The position numbers were made by a program, and so were the translations under genes. A stretch of 64,000 nucleotides of DNA. Source: Schistosoma haematobium (lineage: Eukaryota > Platyhelminthes > Trematoda > Strigeidida > Schistosomatidae). The stretch covers positions 45,752,691 through 45,816,690 of the forward strand of contig NC_067198.1 in NCBI RefSeq assembly GCF_000699445.3, written 5' to 3'. Positions 33,389 to 44,818 of this stretch are shown here, in pieces (position 1 is the stretch's first letter; each line of letters opens with the position of its first letter). The notes below the pieces were generated by a model. It searched no databases. It was not told the origin of the DNA and saw only the letters and a program-made list of their open reading frames with translations.

Positions 33389-34147
33389 TCCTATCCCATA
33401 CACACGAACGAACGCAGATAAAGACAGCCAGCGTAGCAGCAGTCACTGCATCAGTAGGCCTCAACATACACAAGGGGAAAACCAAGGTCCTCAAATTCAA
33501 AACGGAGAACAGCAGTCCAATCACTCTTGATGGCGAAACTCTAAAAGATGTAGAATCCTTCACATACCTGGGAAGCATAATCGATGAACAAGGAGGTTCA
33601 GATGCAGACGTAAAGGCGAGGATTGGCAAAGCAAGGGCCGCATTCCTACAATTGAAGAACATATGGAACTCAAAACAACTTTCAACCAATATCAAAGTCA
33701 CAATCTTCAATAAAAACGTCAAAATAGTTCTACTGTATGGAGTTGAAACCTAGAGAACTACAACAACCACCATCAAGAAGGTACAAGTATTTATAAATAG
33801 CTGTCTTCGCAAGATACTCAACATCCATTGACCGGACTGTAGAAGAGGACAAACCAACTTCCAGCTGGATAGGAAATTAAAAAATGACGTTGTTAGGGGA
33901 TAGGACATACATTACGGAAATAATCAAACTGCATTACGATGCAAACCCTAACTTGGAATCCTGAAGGGAAGCGGAAAAGAGGAAGGCCAAAGAACACATG
34001 ACGTCGGATAATAGAAGCAGATATGAAAAGGATGAATAACAATTGGAAAGAGCTGGAAAGGATTGCCCAGGACAGAGTTGGATGGCTAATGCTGGTGAGC
34101 TGCCTATGTTCCTTCACGAGGAGTAACAGGCGTAAGTAAATAAGTAA
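33389..34147 (+). pseudogene. R LINE fragment with 11-bp target duplication
   Basis: Reads [56 protein letters not shown], then a stop in place of W in the VET.RTT region, and later [17 protein letters not shown]. It ends in (TAAG)n. The target duplication GCAATAATTTA is at 33378-33388 and 34148-34158. It is an R subfamily distinct from the copies at 2116 and 57230 (SSPITLDGE versus TNPITIDGE). Confidence 0.9.
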
Positions 34148-34158
34148 GCAATAATTTA

Positions 34159-34887
34159 AAAACATATAGGATAATGAAACTATTTCTGACAATAATGAAG
34201 TGCACACTATTTTAACTTCTATCCATAAAGTTGTAGTTAGTTAATTGAAATTACAACATAGAAATCACTTACTTTGATTATGAGGAAAACTTTGAATAAG
34301 CCAATACAACCAGCTTTTCATCATGGTAACACTTATATAATTGTTATTTACCCTCTATTAATCATTGAAACTAACGAATATACTCATTATAACTAAGAAA
34401 AAGAGAGTCATTGAGAGATAAGTTAATCATTAAGTATTATTAACCAACAAAATGTACAGGCTTCCATGAAATTGATCCTGAATAAAAGAACACGTTTTAT
34501 CAATATTTAGTTTACCAACTAACTAACTAACAAGCTTAGCAACAAATACTTTTTTTTTTGTGTGTGAGCTAAATTGTCTAATAACGAAGTATATATCATT
34601 GAATAAATAATACACTTGTAAATAGAATGAACGTGGTTTCCTTCTCTAGTTACTAAGTTATTCTCCTACTCATTTAAATCAGTCATGAGAACTTTATTTC
34701 TTCAACATGTGAATATGATATTGATTAATATTGAATAAACTGAATCGATAAAAGCACACAAATAACTTTGAGCTGTATAATCGATCAATAAATATCTCCG
34801 ATTCTCTTAATCAATCTACATCTGATAATGATAGAGTAACACTAGAAAACAAGGTTTAATACGCGAGTATAAATAAAGATGATTTAA
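34159..34887. other. Intronic DNA, no feature
   Basis: AT-rich sequence of intron 2 without exon-like segments. Confidence 0.5.
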
Positions 34888-35228
34888 TAGTTGAATTTAT
34901 GAGTCAATTAAAGCTAGATTATCATGGAAAAACTGAGAGTATTAGGTGGCCATTTCGTCCTAGTATAGGACTCCTCAGAAGTATGTATTCACGATCATGT
35001 ATGCAGGACTCGAACCCAGGACTTTCGGTTTCGTGTCCAAAAGCTTAACCTCTGTACATCCAATTGTGTTAATATGTAACTTCAATCAATCCACTACTGA
35101 GGAGTTCCATACTAAGACGTAACAATCATCTAGTTCTTCCAGGTTTTCTATGGTGGTCTAGCTTTATTTGACTCATGAATTCAATTATTAAACTACTAAA
35201 ATCTCCACAAAACCCCTTTCTAGTAAAA
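34888..35228. mobile_element. SINE B inverted pair
   Basis: Minus copy at 34888-35095 (B box GGGTTCGAGTCCT) joined to a plus 3' half at 35096-35228 (CTGAGGAGTTCC, core GACGTAAC). Ribozymes decayed. Confidence 0.75.
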
Positions 35229-35389
35229 AATAATTGAACAAAATATAACTTCTTTCATACATTCGATAACCGGCTTAAACAAATAATGAAAAATTTATCC
35301 TTAATGCTTCACAACGATTCGGTCAACAAGAGAGTGATTTATCCAATAAATAAAAGAAACACATTTTTCAGACCATTACATTTAGTCTG

Positions 35390-35492
35390 TTTCTCTTCGT
35401 GAAGGAGCATAGACTTCTCACCAGCATTCTCCATCCAACCTTGTCCTGAGCAATCCTTTGCACCTCTCTCTCTCCAGTTGTTATTCATCCCG
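35390..35492 (-). mobile_element. R LINE 3' scrap
   Basis: TTCGTGAAGGAGCATAGACT, CACCAGCATTCTCCATCC and TCCAGTTGTTATTCATCC match the R C-terminus on the reverse strand. Confidence 0.65.
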
Positions 35493-36350
35493 TAGAAGAA
35501 GAAAAGAACGTCAACCTCATTAAACAAATTAAACCATTTAAACTCTGCCCTTCGAGTTGACGGAAGACTGATGATACCTTAGGATGAAAGCCGAGGTTCT
35601 TTGGAAATTACAAAGCCGGTGCCCCTTCTTACAACCTGAGTAACAATTTTTACAAATACATGAAATATCTTTTTCAAACGAAGTAGTAGTATAAATTGAC
35701 AAACATAAAATATTGAACCGTTGATTAACATTGAAAAAAAATTTGGTTGATAATTAATTAAACCACATGTATAAATTTTAAGTCAAAATTCTTGTTGTTC
35801 TTGTTGTTGTCGTCGTACCAAAATTTTTCTTTCATCCTTAATATTAGTTGCTATGCCATATATATATATCTTTTTCTGTTTTTCTTTTATATCTCGATCT
35901 GTCACACACACATACACACACACACCTACACATACAGCACACGCACGTACACACACACAAATACAAGTGATCAATATTGTCGGAAATCTACAATTCACTT
36001 ACATTAAAAACAAAATCATGATATGTCCATACAAAAAAGTACATTCAATAAGATGAATTCAACTGATTCTATATGATTGTAGTAATTTGTAGAACCAAAA
36101 AAATGAAAAAAAAACTGACACAGAGATGATATATGTTCAATGTATAAACTGGAATATACTAGATATGGGATACAGTTGGATTGTTATGTATGTTGTTGTT
36201 GTGGTGGTGGTTGTTGTTGTTGTTGGTTTATGTTATTGCGTAATCATATAAAATGTCCGTAATGTAAACGTAAATTACTACGAAAATGTAACGCTAAAAA
36301 AACTATTACACGTCATGGTTTTGTTTATTTATGAAAGTTTGATCAATTTC
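35493..36350. other. Intronic DNA with (CA)n
   Basis: (CA)n-rich tract at 35904-35960 and (TTG)n at about 36190-36225. No exon. Confidence 0.55.
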
Positions 36351-36354
36351 TTAA

Positions 36355-36690
36355 ATAGCTAAGTAGATAATGAGATGTTGTTTGAAGCGAAACGAGACTG
36401 TGCTCGAGTCACAGAGTGAATATCAACTCTGAGATGTGGGTACATTATCCAGCTGATGAGTACCAAATAGTATGAAAAGCGCGTCCTGGATTTCACTGCT
36501 AGCCAATATTCATCATTACATATAATGTTCGTGAATTAAGACTATGTCTAGACAATACGCATAGTATGCATATATGCTAATATGAGACTGATCAATTGCA
36601 GTCGTAAACATCAATGCGAAGATTCAAACAAACAATCCCAAGTGAATCTGAGTAAGCAAGTGTGTGTAGTTTTACAACATCGACCGATTT
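36355..36690 (+). mobile_element. SINE A copy in intron 2, sense
   Basis: tRNA-like TAGCTAAGTAGATAATG, ribozyme, then TAATATGAGACTGATCAATT and CAATCCCAAGTGAATC. Near full length. Confidence 0.82.
36447..36491 (+). ncRNA. Hammerhead ribozyme (type A), near intact, in gene orientation
   Basis: AUCCAG, CUGAUGA, stem II GUAC/GUAU (G-U at the base), GAAA, stem III with one mismatch, cleavage GUC, CUGGAU. Stem I is perfect. It lies in intron 2 on the transcribed strand. Confidence 0.7.
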
Positions 36691-36804
36691 TAGTTAGAAA
36701 ACCATAGAACATAGAAAATCACTAGACAGTTGTGTCATCATAATATGAGACTCTTTCGTATTTTCTATCAACAATTTATAATCAGAGAAGGTTTTTGTAA
36801 TTTA

Positions 36805-37050
36805 ATTTAATTGTTGAATTCATGAGTCTATTGAAGCTAGACCACCATGTAAACCTGAACGGTGGTGCAACTTAGTGGATTGGTTGAAGTAAGACATTAA
36901 CGCGCTCATGCACGAGACTGATATATCCTAGGTCGTGGATGCACAATGATGAGGAGTCACACAATAGGACGAAACGGCGGTCCAGTGATTCCAAGTTTTC
37001 GGTAGTGGTCTAGCTTCAATTGACTCATGATCTCAACAATTATATATCAA
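36805..37050. mobile_element. SINE B inverted pair
   Basis: Short minus 3' end at 36815-36860, then plus copy at 36870-37050. The plus core is ATGAGGA (C3 lost) with GGACGAAACGG kept. Confidence 0.72.
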
Positions 37051-37430
37051 CAAATAAACCGTATATCAAATACAAAATCTTCAGATTTCCTTAAAGTACT
37101 TTAACCAATAAACCCTAATAAATAACATCCAATCAATTCATAATGTCAAACATTCATAAATAAGCAGACACTATTTCAATAACCCAAACTAGAACACACT
37201 GAAGGATCAAGATATTGAAACCATATGAATTTGAACAATATTTCATAGATCAATAACGAATGAAATAAACTAAGTGCTTTTTTCATTTAGCCATGGTTAC
37301 TATACTTATCTCATATTTCTTGCTACCATCCAACCAATAGTCTGTGTTAGTAATTCATTAAATGTAACCCAGATTTACTTCATTACGTTATTTTTTTTTA
37401 AAAAAGTTTCAAAATTGAATTTAACTCTTT
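37051..37430. other. Intronic DNA, no feature
   Basis: AT-rich. Confidence 0.5.
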
Positions 37431-37433
37431 CTG

Positions 37434-37555
37434 GTTAGCGTTTTTTAGCGAGTTAGTTTACTACAGAATGAGGTTGCTAACCCAATACCCAACCCTACTT
37501 TTTTATCCGGACCTGACACATCGGTAGTGGCCTAAGAGAGGCTCCAGGTGGAGTT
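37434..37555 (-). mobile_element. P retroposon copy
   Basis: Reverse of the 8164-8292 element: GCGTTTTTTAGCGAGTTAGT, GAGGTTGCTAACCC, GGCTCCAGGTGGAGTTG. Confidence 0.75.
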
Positions 37556-37678
37556 GTTTTGTTTCACTTACAATTTGGTATTCTTTTTTCTCCCCTCTTA
37601 TCTTTCATAGACACAGTTTCTTTTTTCACTCATTCTGTTTTTTTTTCTGGTTTTGTTTTCTCTCAATACATTCAATAG

Positions 37679-37789
37679 ATTATATGCAGTGATAATGGGA
37701 TACCAAGTCTTACATCCAGTTATGTGATTAAAGTTATTGTACAAGATTTAAATGATAATCCACCAGTTTTTACAAAAGATTATCATAAT
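37679..37789 (+). CDS. Protocadherin-like, exon 3 (end of repeat 3)
   Basis: Residues 467-503, 37 codons, phase 0 on both sides. It reads IICSDNGIPSLTSSYVIKV, then VQDLNDNPPVF, the A-x-DxG.P strand and the closing DxNDNxP calcium linker of repeat 3, then the first residues of repeat 4 (TKDYHN). It completes the repeat begun by FDYEFSKTESVK at the end of exon 2. The acceptor TTCAATAG and donor AAT|GTAAGT fit. Too small to stand out as an ORF; supported by motif continuity. Confidence 0.92.
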
Positions 37790-38029
37790 GTAAGTTGCAT
37801 TTTATTGTTAATCTGAATTAGTCACTATGTGGATTTTTTTTCTTGTTTATGTGTAAAACATATTTGAGGAGAAAAGGTGTCTGTATTTCTGGTTTCTAGT
37901 TATGCAATATAGATATATATATATATATGTAAACAGTTTGAAATCAGTCCTAGACAGTATATTCATCAAATGTATTATTATAATGAATAGGGAAATACAG
38001 TTAGGGTTTTCATCAAGAAGTGATATCGT

Positions 38030-38345
38030 GGTGTACTGCTTATATATATATATATGTTAGTCAGGATTAGAATGTCTGACAGAAAAGAGTCCAGAAGGTC
38101 GAGGACGGAAAGAACGGGAACAAAAATAAATTGATGTGAAAATGCAGGAACAATGACGTCTAAGATCATTGACTGATATTTACAAAAGAAGCAGACAAGT
38201 TTGAGACGATTGATTGACAGTATTCACTGTATGATTCTCAGATTTTACTAAGATGTTCTGTAATGTCGTATTCGAACACATTCGACTGTTCCCATTTGTG
38301 ATCTCGTTCAATCCAGTAACAACTATAATCGCGAAATACTGTTTA
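38030..38345 (+). repeat. Unclassified repeat U3
   Basis: Shares GAAAAGAGTCCAGAAGGTCG-like sequence, TTCTCAGATTTTAC and ACACATTCGACTGTTCCCA with 45770-46345. No ORF. Confidence 0.6.
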
Positions 38346-38887
38346 AATATACGGATGGATAAATTTCGGTTCATAGTCCAAGACTGGCCATCTTAAATCG
38401 GATTAGCTCGAATTATGTTTCTTTGAATGAACTAGTAGTCATGATAATTAGTCTTCAAAGACAATATTAACATAGTTTCAAATACACTACTATTTATGAA
38501 ACTGGAATTTCAAAGATGGATATTGTTGATGAAACACTGGAAAAGTAACTTCAGCGATTCCTCATTTGTAATTGTGATAACATACAATAATTATCTAACG
38601 GTTTTCCTATTCGAAATCCACTAGTTTGCTATGTAGTATGAATTTGAATCTTCATAAGATTATCTAAGTAAATAATAGTTACCTGCTTACTGATTACTGG
38701 TTAAAAGATGCCTTATTTGAAGTCACACACACATTGTGAAGTAAATTACGATAGAAGTAATTCAGTAGCTCATCAATCTCATACTTCATCAGAAATAAAC
38801 TCATTTTACAGGTTAGATACCTCCAGGATACTGATCCGGTGGATAATTAATATTGTACTTAATATGAAAACTAAAGACAGTTATTCA
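38346..38887. other. Intronic DNA, no feature
   Basis: AT-rich. The 144-codon frame beginning at 38708 runs into the next feature and is not supported as a gene. Confidence 0.45.
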
Positions 38888-39286
38888 TGTGTGAAGTTGG
38901 CCTTAAACCGGTCGTGCACAGCCGGGGTCGACTTTTCTGACCACGTTCTTCCTTGTGCGAAGGTAGTATCGCTACAGATGCTGGTTGCCCGAGGGAAACA
39001 CCTTACTGCTGTCACACCCCTCTACGGTCAGCAGTACGACTACACCCTCAGACTTGAAATTGCTGCTTTTAGTTTTACCGTTCTCCAATCAAACTGCCTG
39101 ACATGGTTGAACCTACAGGAATATATGTTCAAGCCAATATAGCTCAGTTCAGTCATCACGATAGGCAAACCCAACCATCACTAAAAGGTAGCAGCTACGC
39201 ACTGGATACTCCTATATAGACAATTCATTTACAATAAAGCCTAAAGGCTATAAGTTCTATTCATATCACCGTTGTTAGCTCACACA
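38888..39286 (+). mobile_element. Candidate solo LTR
   Basis: More GC-rich than its surroundings; bounded by TGTGTGA and TCACACA (TG...CA inverted termini). It has CTATATAGA as a TATA-like box and ACAATAAAGCC as a polyadenylation signal near the end. No clear target duplication was found. It could equally be another retroelement end. Confidence 0.4.
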
Positions 39287-39504
39287 TCTAACTAATTTTG
39301 AACTCAAATGAAACAAAATGATCCTCTACTTCAAGTATATCATTGATTACTTATCTGGAAATTTCATTACATACATGTTATCTATATCATCTTATTAGAA
39401 TTTCCCTGAATAATACAAAACGTTTAGGTTTTTCGATCTTTAACCAACAGAATTACGTTCATAGGTTGTCAGGGGTATATAACTTAATAATACTTAATAT
39501 TTTT

Positions 39505-39960
39505 GTAAGCAATGATGGATAGTGGTTAGCAGTGGAATCCAGTTTGACGTGCGTTTCGTCCTATTTGGGACTCGTTAACATGATATATCTGCATCTCAGA
39601 GTTGATATTCATTTCAAGAATCGAATCCAGTGCTTTTCGCCTCTAGCAAGTGACCGTAAGAACTCAGTAGCTAAGTGAATAACGCAGTGACGTTTCGAAC
39701 GAACAGTACTGGGTTCGAGCCCCAGGGTGAACATCAACTCTGATATACATGTATATCCAGTTGATGAGTCCCAAATAGAACGAAACGCTCGTTCTGGATT
39801 CCACTGCTAACCACTATTCATCTTTGATTAAAAAGCTTGTGACTTAAGCCTATATTGAGGCGACCCCCACAGGATGAACATATTCCAATGTTATTTAGGA
39901 CTGAAATTGATCAAAATGAAGTGACACCAAGTGAATATATCAGTTTAGATATGACAAGAT
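39505..39960. mobile_element. SINE A head-to-head pair, intron 3
   Basis: Minus copy at 39505-39660 and plus copy at 39662-39960, 5' ends facing. The plus copy keeps a perfect tRNA-like GGGTTCGAGCCCC B box. Ribozymes have TTGATGA (plus) and TAACGA (minus) cores and are inactive. Confidence 0.82.
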
Positions 39961-40059
39961 TTATTATGCAACTAATCATCTGTTACCTAATTACTTCATT
40001 ACTTCATTATGATATAGTTATATATAGACTTTTGTTTTACCTTATTAATATTCTAATAG

Positions 40060-40247
40060 TTTTTTGTTCAAGAGAATAGTCCAATCAATACATTGATTAA
40101 TAAAGTAATTGCAACTGATGCAGACAGTGAAAAGAATGCTGATATCAAATATCAACTTAGTCAAGATGGTGAAGAATACTTTACTATTAATCAATTAGAT
40201 GGAACTATTTATACAAAAATAATATTCGATAGAGAATTAAAACAAAA
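40060..40247 (+). CDS. Protocadherin-like, exon 4 (first part of repeat 4)
   Basis: Residues 504-565 plus two bases of codon 566. Reads FFVQENSPINTLINKV, ATDADSEKNADIKYQL, FTINQLDGTIY and FDRELKQ: the PEN, DxD, YxL and DRE calcium-site motifs of a cadherin repeat, in order. The acceptor is ATTCTAATAG with the in-frame stop TAG immediately upstream. Using it restores normal spacing from PVF (exon 3) to QEN; the AGs at 40072 and 40074 would delete strand residues. The donor AA|GTACGT is phase 2 and matches the phase 2 acceptor of exon 5, making N566. Confidence 0.9.
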
Positions 40248-40304
40248 GTACGTTGCATTTTCAGTAATTATATTTATTTAAGCAATTGAAGAAGTGTTTT
40301 TGAA

Positions 40305-41215
40305 TGAGATGATAATATATGAACGATCTTTATGAGACTCTAAAGTGACCTTGAGAATATCCACCTACTTACTTAGTTACGTACGCCTGTTACTCTCAAT
40401 GGAGCATAAGCCGCCGATCAGCATTCTCAAACATACTCTGTCCTCCATTTGTTGGTGTAATGTGTTCTTTGATATTCCGCCTCTCCCTTGACCTTGAGGA
40501 TTCCAAATTGGGGCTTACCTTGTGAAACAGTTGGGTGCTTTCCTCAATATGTGTCCTATCCACTTCCAACACTTCTTCCTGATTTCTTCCTCCACTGTGA
40601 TCTGGTTTGTTCTTTTCCATAGTAGGTTGTTATTGATAGTGTCTGGTCAATGGATCCGAAGTATTTTGAGTGAATGACTGTTAATAAATATTTGAATCTT
40701 CTGTATAATGGTTTTCGTAGTTCTCCAAGTTTCCGCCTCATACAATAGAACTGTCTTGACATTTATATTGAAAATCCTGACCTTGATGTTGATTGACAAA
40801 TAACTGTTTTGATTTCCAGATGTTCTTCACTTGTAGATATGCTGGTACTGCTTTGTGGATCCGCACCTTCACACCTGTATCAGATCCATCGTGTTCATCA
40901 ATGATGTTGCACAGATATGTGATGGTTTTTGCATATTCCAAAGTTCCTCCGTCAAGTGTGATTCGATTGGTGCATTCTGTGTTGTATCAGAGAATCTTGC
41001 TATTCATGCACCTACTAATTAGAATTAAATGAGAGTTATAAATCAATGTGAGGAATTAGAATTATGATTTACAGTTGATGGTTAAGGTTAAGAATTAGAA
41101 TTATTGTTTTCGTCACGAATCGACATCAGCTAAATGGATGAGTGAATTACGCGCCATAATCCAAGACCTATTTTCTTGAATCTGATTGGTTTATCCATAA
41201 ATTATAGTCTCGCCA
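40305..41215 (+). mobile_element. M (TIR element) split by an R insertion, intron 4
   Basis: The left piece 40305-40369 (CTCTAAAGTGACCTTGAGAA) and right piece 41009-41215 (ending TAAATTATAGTCTCGCCA) form one M element. Confidence 0.78.
40370..41008 (-). pseudogene. R LINE 3' fragment nested in M
   Basis: Starts TACTTAGTTACGTACGCCTG. The minus strand reads IDEHDGSDTGVKVRIHK, AYLQVKNIWKSK, LRKPLYRR and VDRTHIEES in broken frames. CACCTACT at 40362-40369 and 41009-41016 is the 8-bp target duplication. Confidence 0.85.
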
Positions 41216-41489
41216 TTCGAATTTACTTATTCTGATAAAAACATACACAGTAATTATTAACATGAGCTGTATCAATCATTATACTGACTAAATTGAATGT
41301 ATCTATTACTTAGATACAGAGTATCAGGGAAATGATACAATTGATTCTCATTTATGCTACATACCCATAGATATCTAACGCAAAGTGATTGCATTACGCT
41401 ACTTTTAACTAAAGAATTCACACTTGAATCGATAAATCAACAAAGTTTCTAAAAAACATCAGTATTTTAATTTGTTCTTGAAGCTGAAT

Positions 41490-41970
41490 GTCTATTGATC
41501 AGCAACACTCTGTTGAAAATCTTTCCTGGTACTGTCAGCAATGTGATGCGTCTGCAGTTTTCATATTTGCTCAGATCTGCTTTCTTTAGTATCTTGATGG
41601 GTTATCCTTCTTTTCGGTTCGTTGGAATTTGTTCTTCCTCCCAAATATTCCAGAATAAAATGTAAAGCATGCTTACAGTTACTTATATGTTTGAATTCGG
41701 AGCTTCAACTGGTATATTGTCAGGTTCTGTTGATTTCCCACTCTTGATTTGTCTGATGCCCATCCTGAGTTCTTTGATCGTTAGTGGGATGGCATCTAAA
41801 AAAAGGTCTGTGTGTGCTGCTTCGATGTGCAGCGGGTTCAGTTGGAGTGGCTTATTCAAGAGTTCTTCATAATACTCTTCCCCCTCCGTTCCGAAAGTAC
41901 TGAATTCAAGACACATATTGTACACTGAAAACCCTATGTACAACTTAAGCCAACATCTTTCGAAATACAT
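41490..41970 (-). pseudogene. R-like LINE, N-terminal part of reverse transcriptase
   Basis: Minus strand: EEYYEELLNKPLQ, IEAAHTDLFLDAIPLTIKEL, IRQIKSGKSTEPDNIPVEA, then in other frames WEEEQIP-like and VPGKIFNR-like segments. This matches the start of an RTE-type reverse transcriptase domain and is the only copy here from that part of the polyprotein. Confidence 0.78.
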
Positions 41971-42129
41971 AAATCAACTCCTATTCACTAAAAAGATATT
42001 CTGTCTTTTGAAGTGTATTTAATGTGTGACTTCATATCAAATATTCAGATTTGTGAATCATTATTACTCAATCAAACTTAGTTTAGATGATCAACTACAT
42101 AAACAATACTATTTACTATCACTTTCCAA

Positions 42130-42440
42130 TCCATTGATTGCTCCTTCCAGTCAAACAAGTTGGTGAAGCCTAGTAGGCCGTTTTGGAGAGAAACAGGCCA
42201 TATCGAAGCACGGCACAACTACCGGGACTAGAATAGATGTTTTTGCAACTGGTTTGAGTTTGCTTCATAAGGAGCAATCCTGTACAGTACATACACCACT
42301 TTTGTGAATTTTTAATCGTTTTTCGATCCAAGAGTAATTGTGCTGTGATTCTTTGTGGATTTCATGGGTCATCCGTCCCACTATCCAAAAGGCAAGACGC
42401 GGGTTTCGCCTCCCTCTAATCCACTAAAAAATATATTTAT
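42130..42440. repeat. Unidentified higher-GC island
   Basis: ATTGCTCCTT at the left and AAGGAGCAAT about 130 bp on are inverted; GGCAAGACGCGGGTTTCGCC is present. Composition differs from the intron around it, so it is probably another repeat end, not identified. Confidence 0.3.
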
Positions 42441-42985
42441 TGATAGTTAACAATATAAATCAAAGCTTATTATAGATCTTAATTAAAATAAAGGCAGTCT
42501 GCTTAAATATCTGAGATAACTGTTTCTGACATTTAGATATTTCAAAAAGTTATGCCTTCTGTTTATTTCAACTGATCATTATATGAATGAATTGCACAAA
42601 CTATTCAGGTGTGTTTGTGCAAAGTTTTTAACCTTTCTCTGTAGAAGTTAGGAAAGAGCACAATCAGCGACATCGTGGTCGCTGCCAATATGCATTGAAG
42701 AGAATCAATATTATTTAGATGTCGATTCCTGAATGAATAACATCTAACTGACGATCATTCGATATCTTATCTTATTGATCAAGAAATTTAGAAATGGAAA
42801 CTTGTTGAAATACTTTGTGCTAAGAATTCTATATTATACTGAATACTTTCAATATGTATATGTATATATATGTATAATTGATGAGTCACAAGACGGACGT
42901 TAGGTACTTTGTAGTTTTTATCACTAATAATTAATAATCTAATTAGTACCGAACTTTTAATTATTAACACTAAAGACCACTACTC
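42441..42985. other. Intronic DNA, no feature
   Basis: AT-rich. Confidence 0.5.
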
Positions 42986-42989
42986 GATC

Positions 42990-43410
42990 TTAGACTGACA
43001 TTGATAACCTGGAAGTATTGGATGGCCGATTCGTCTCAGTATGAGACTCCTCAACAGTGTGCATCCACGGTTCTGCGCATGGGATTTGAAACCAGGACTT
43101 TTGGTCTCACGCGTGAACGTCTAAACTCTAGATCACTGAGCTGGCATCCAACGATGTTCATGTTTAGTGCTTCCCGGTTTTCAATGATGGTCTAACATCG
43201 ATCGGTTCATGATCTCAATTTAAAAATACTCAACAATCATCACAACTCTATACTGATAATTATCATGTGCTCATTAGCGACTAGCTTGAAGATGGATTTC
43301 CTGGAGTTCTAGTAAGAAGCCATGACCAGTGGATTTCAACCGTGTCTGATGTGAGGCAATTAATCAATGAAGACAATGAAGGACGATCGCGAAATGCTGT
43401 GGAAAACCAA
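42990..43410. mobile_element. SINE B inverted pair and 5'-extension fragment
   Basis: Minus copy at 42990-43160, plus 3' end at 43160-43240, then a plus 5' extension at 43270-43410. The ribozyme has TTGAGGA and GAAT and is dead. Confidence 0.72.
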
Positions 43411-43419
43411 TAATTGATT

Positions 43420-43565
43420 CATTTGCCATTTGCTCCCTTAGGATCTTGAAGTTCATTTGCACCGTTGGTTCAGAATCAGGGGTTTCTAACTCCCCTTTGT
43501 GGAACCTTCAGATCCACTAACACGGTTAAAGTGCCGATCATTCGCTCCTCGTTATCAGCAAGTTA
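43420..43565 (-). mobile_element. L element internal fragment
   Basis: CATTTGCTCCCTTAGGATCT and CAGGGGTTTCTAACTCCCC match L; the tail is absent. Confidence 0.65.
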
Positions 43566-43675
43566 ATATCCGCAATCCTGAAGGAACTAATTCTTTTCAC
43601 GAAATTCATCTTGTCATAGTCGAATTATCAAACGATTTTCACTGATATCTTCTTTAATTTATTTCTTTTGTTAAG

Positions 43676-43854
43676 TTATCGATTTCAAGTCTATGCCAAT
43701 GATAATGGTCAACCGATTGCATTAACAGCAACTACTACAATTGAAGTGACTATTGTTGATGTTAATGATAATACACCAATGTTTGTCGGTTTAGATCGAG
43801 ATAATTGTTATCATTTCCGTATAGCAGAAAATCAACCACCGAATACATATGTTG
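43676..43854 (+). CDS. Protocadherin-like, exon 5 (end of repeat 4, start of repeat 5)
   Basis: Completes codon 566, then residues 567-625 plus one base of codon 626. Reads YRFQVYANDNGQPIALTATT and VDVNDNTPMF, closing repeat 4 with a full calcium linker; then YHFRIAENQPPNTYV opens repeat 5. The acceptor TTTTGTTAAG is phase 2; the donor is TTG|GTATGT, phase 1, which joins GT of exon 6 to make G626. The longer open frame downstream of 43854 is intron plus a P element. Confidence 0.93.
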
Positions 43855-43904
43855 GTATGTTAAAAAGATTTGATATATACATGTTAATCTGGTTAGTGTT
43901 CTTT

Positions 43905-44020
43905 TTTAGCAAGTTAATTTTCTACGGGATGGTGTCGCTAACCCCATGTCCAACCCTCCTCCTTTATCCGAACTTGAAACCGATAGTAGCCCCAGAGTGG
44001 CTCCAAGATGAGTTCATCTG
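43905..44020 (-). mobile_element. P retroposon copy
   Basis: TTTTTTAGCAAGTTAATTTT, GGATGGTGTCGCTAACCCC and GTAGCCCCAGAGTGGCTCC match P reversed. Confidence 0.72.
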
Positions 44021-44504
44021 TAATAGCTATTTGAAAGATCTTTTGTGATTAGTTGTTGTTAAACACTTTGTTTATACAATATTTCTTTTTGATTGCATCA
44101 TAATGTAAACTGATAATGCAAAATGCAGTTTGCAATATATCACAAATTAGGTTCGATTTCATGTTGAAATGTTGAGTCGCCATCACTTAAGAGCTATAAA
44201 TTGACATGGAAAGTTTGTATCCAGTACTTTATTACTGACAATGATTGGTTCTTTACTCAGTACAATTTACATTTCTTGTTATTCACCATTCTCATTCTGA
44301 ATAAGTAAATATCTAGAACCAATCTATTTGATATACCGACCTGAGTTTTATCATTGTATTATCAGACATCAGTAGGGTATGTTTTGTAAACTTTAAAAAG
44401 AAAACGTTATTTGCGTATGGTATATATAGATGTAAACCAAAATATCTCAGCTACTATCTAGTTGCCAATAAATGAATGTTGTACATATCTGTGTTGTTAT
44501 CAGA
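44021..44504. other. Intronic DNA, no feature
   Basis: AT-rich. Confidence 0.5.
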
Positions 44505-44665
44505 TGGGGGTTTTCTGGAGATTTTAGTCATTTCATAGTTGATATCATGAGTCAATTGGAGCTAGACCACCATGGAAAACCTGTAAGCACTGGATGGCCG
44601 TTTCGTCGTACTACGGGACTTCTCAGCATTACACATCCACGATCTGACCCCATGAGATTCAATTA
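44505..44665 (-). mobile_element. SINE B 3' half
   Basis: The family end GGGGTTTTCTGGAGATTTTA and stem sequences are present; the core is CTGAGAA (G8 lost). Confidence 0.72.
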
Positions 44666-44818
44666 TTTTATTTTTTAAAAATTCATCACATTCTTGGTTC
44701 AATAGAAAACTTGATTCATTTTTCTGATTGGATTCATACACTCATTTATTCATCTTCAACTGTATACTCTTCTAATGAATTTGAGTTTGTTTACTTCACT
44801 GAATGTCATTGCAAAAAA

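Noticed and set aside
38708..39142. 144-codon plus-strand frame
   Set aside because: Runs from AT-rich intron into a candidate LTR; no recognisable domain, and it lies within intron 3 of the cadherin gene.
37790..40059. A missing micro-exon between exons 3 and 4
   Set aside because: At first the repeat seemed short by about five residues if AG at 40074 is used; the acceptor ending at 40059 supplies FFVQE in phase 0 and restores normal spacing.
43668..44048. Reading through 43854 as a longer exon
   Set aside because: Downstream residues come from a P element; the GTATGT donor joins in phase to exon 6 and completes the repeat.
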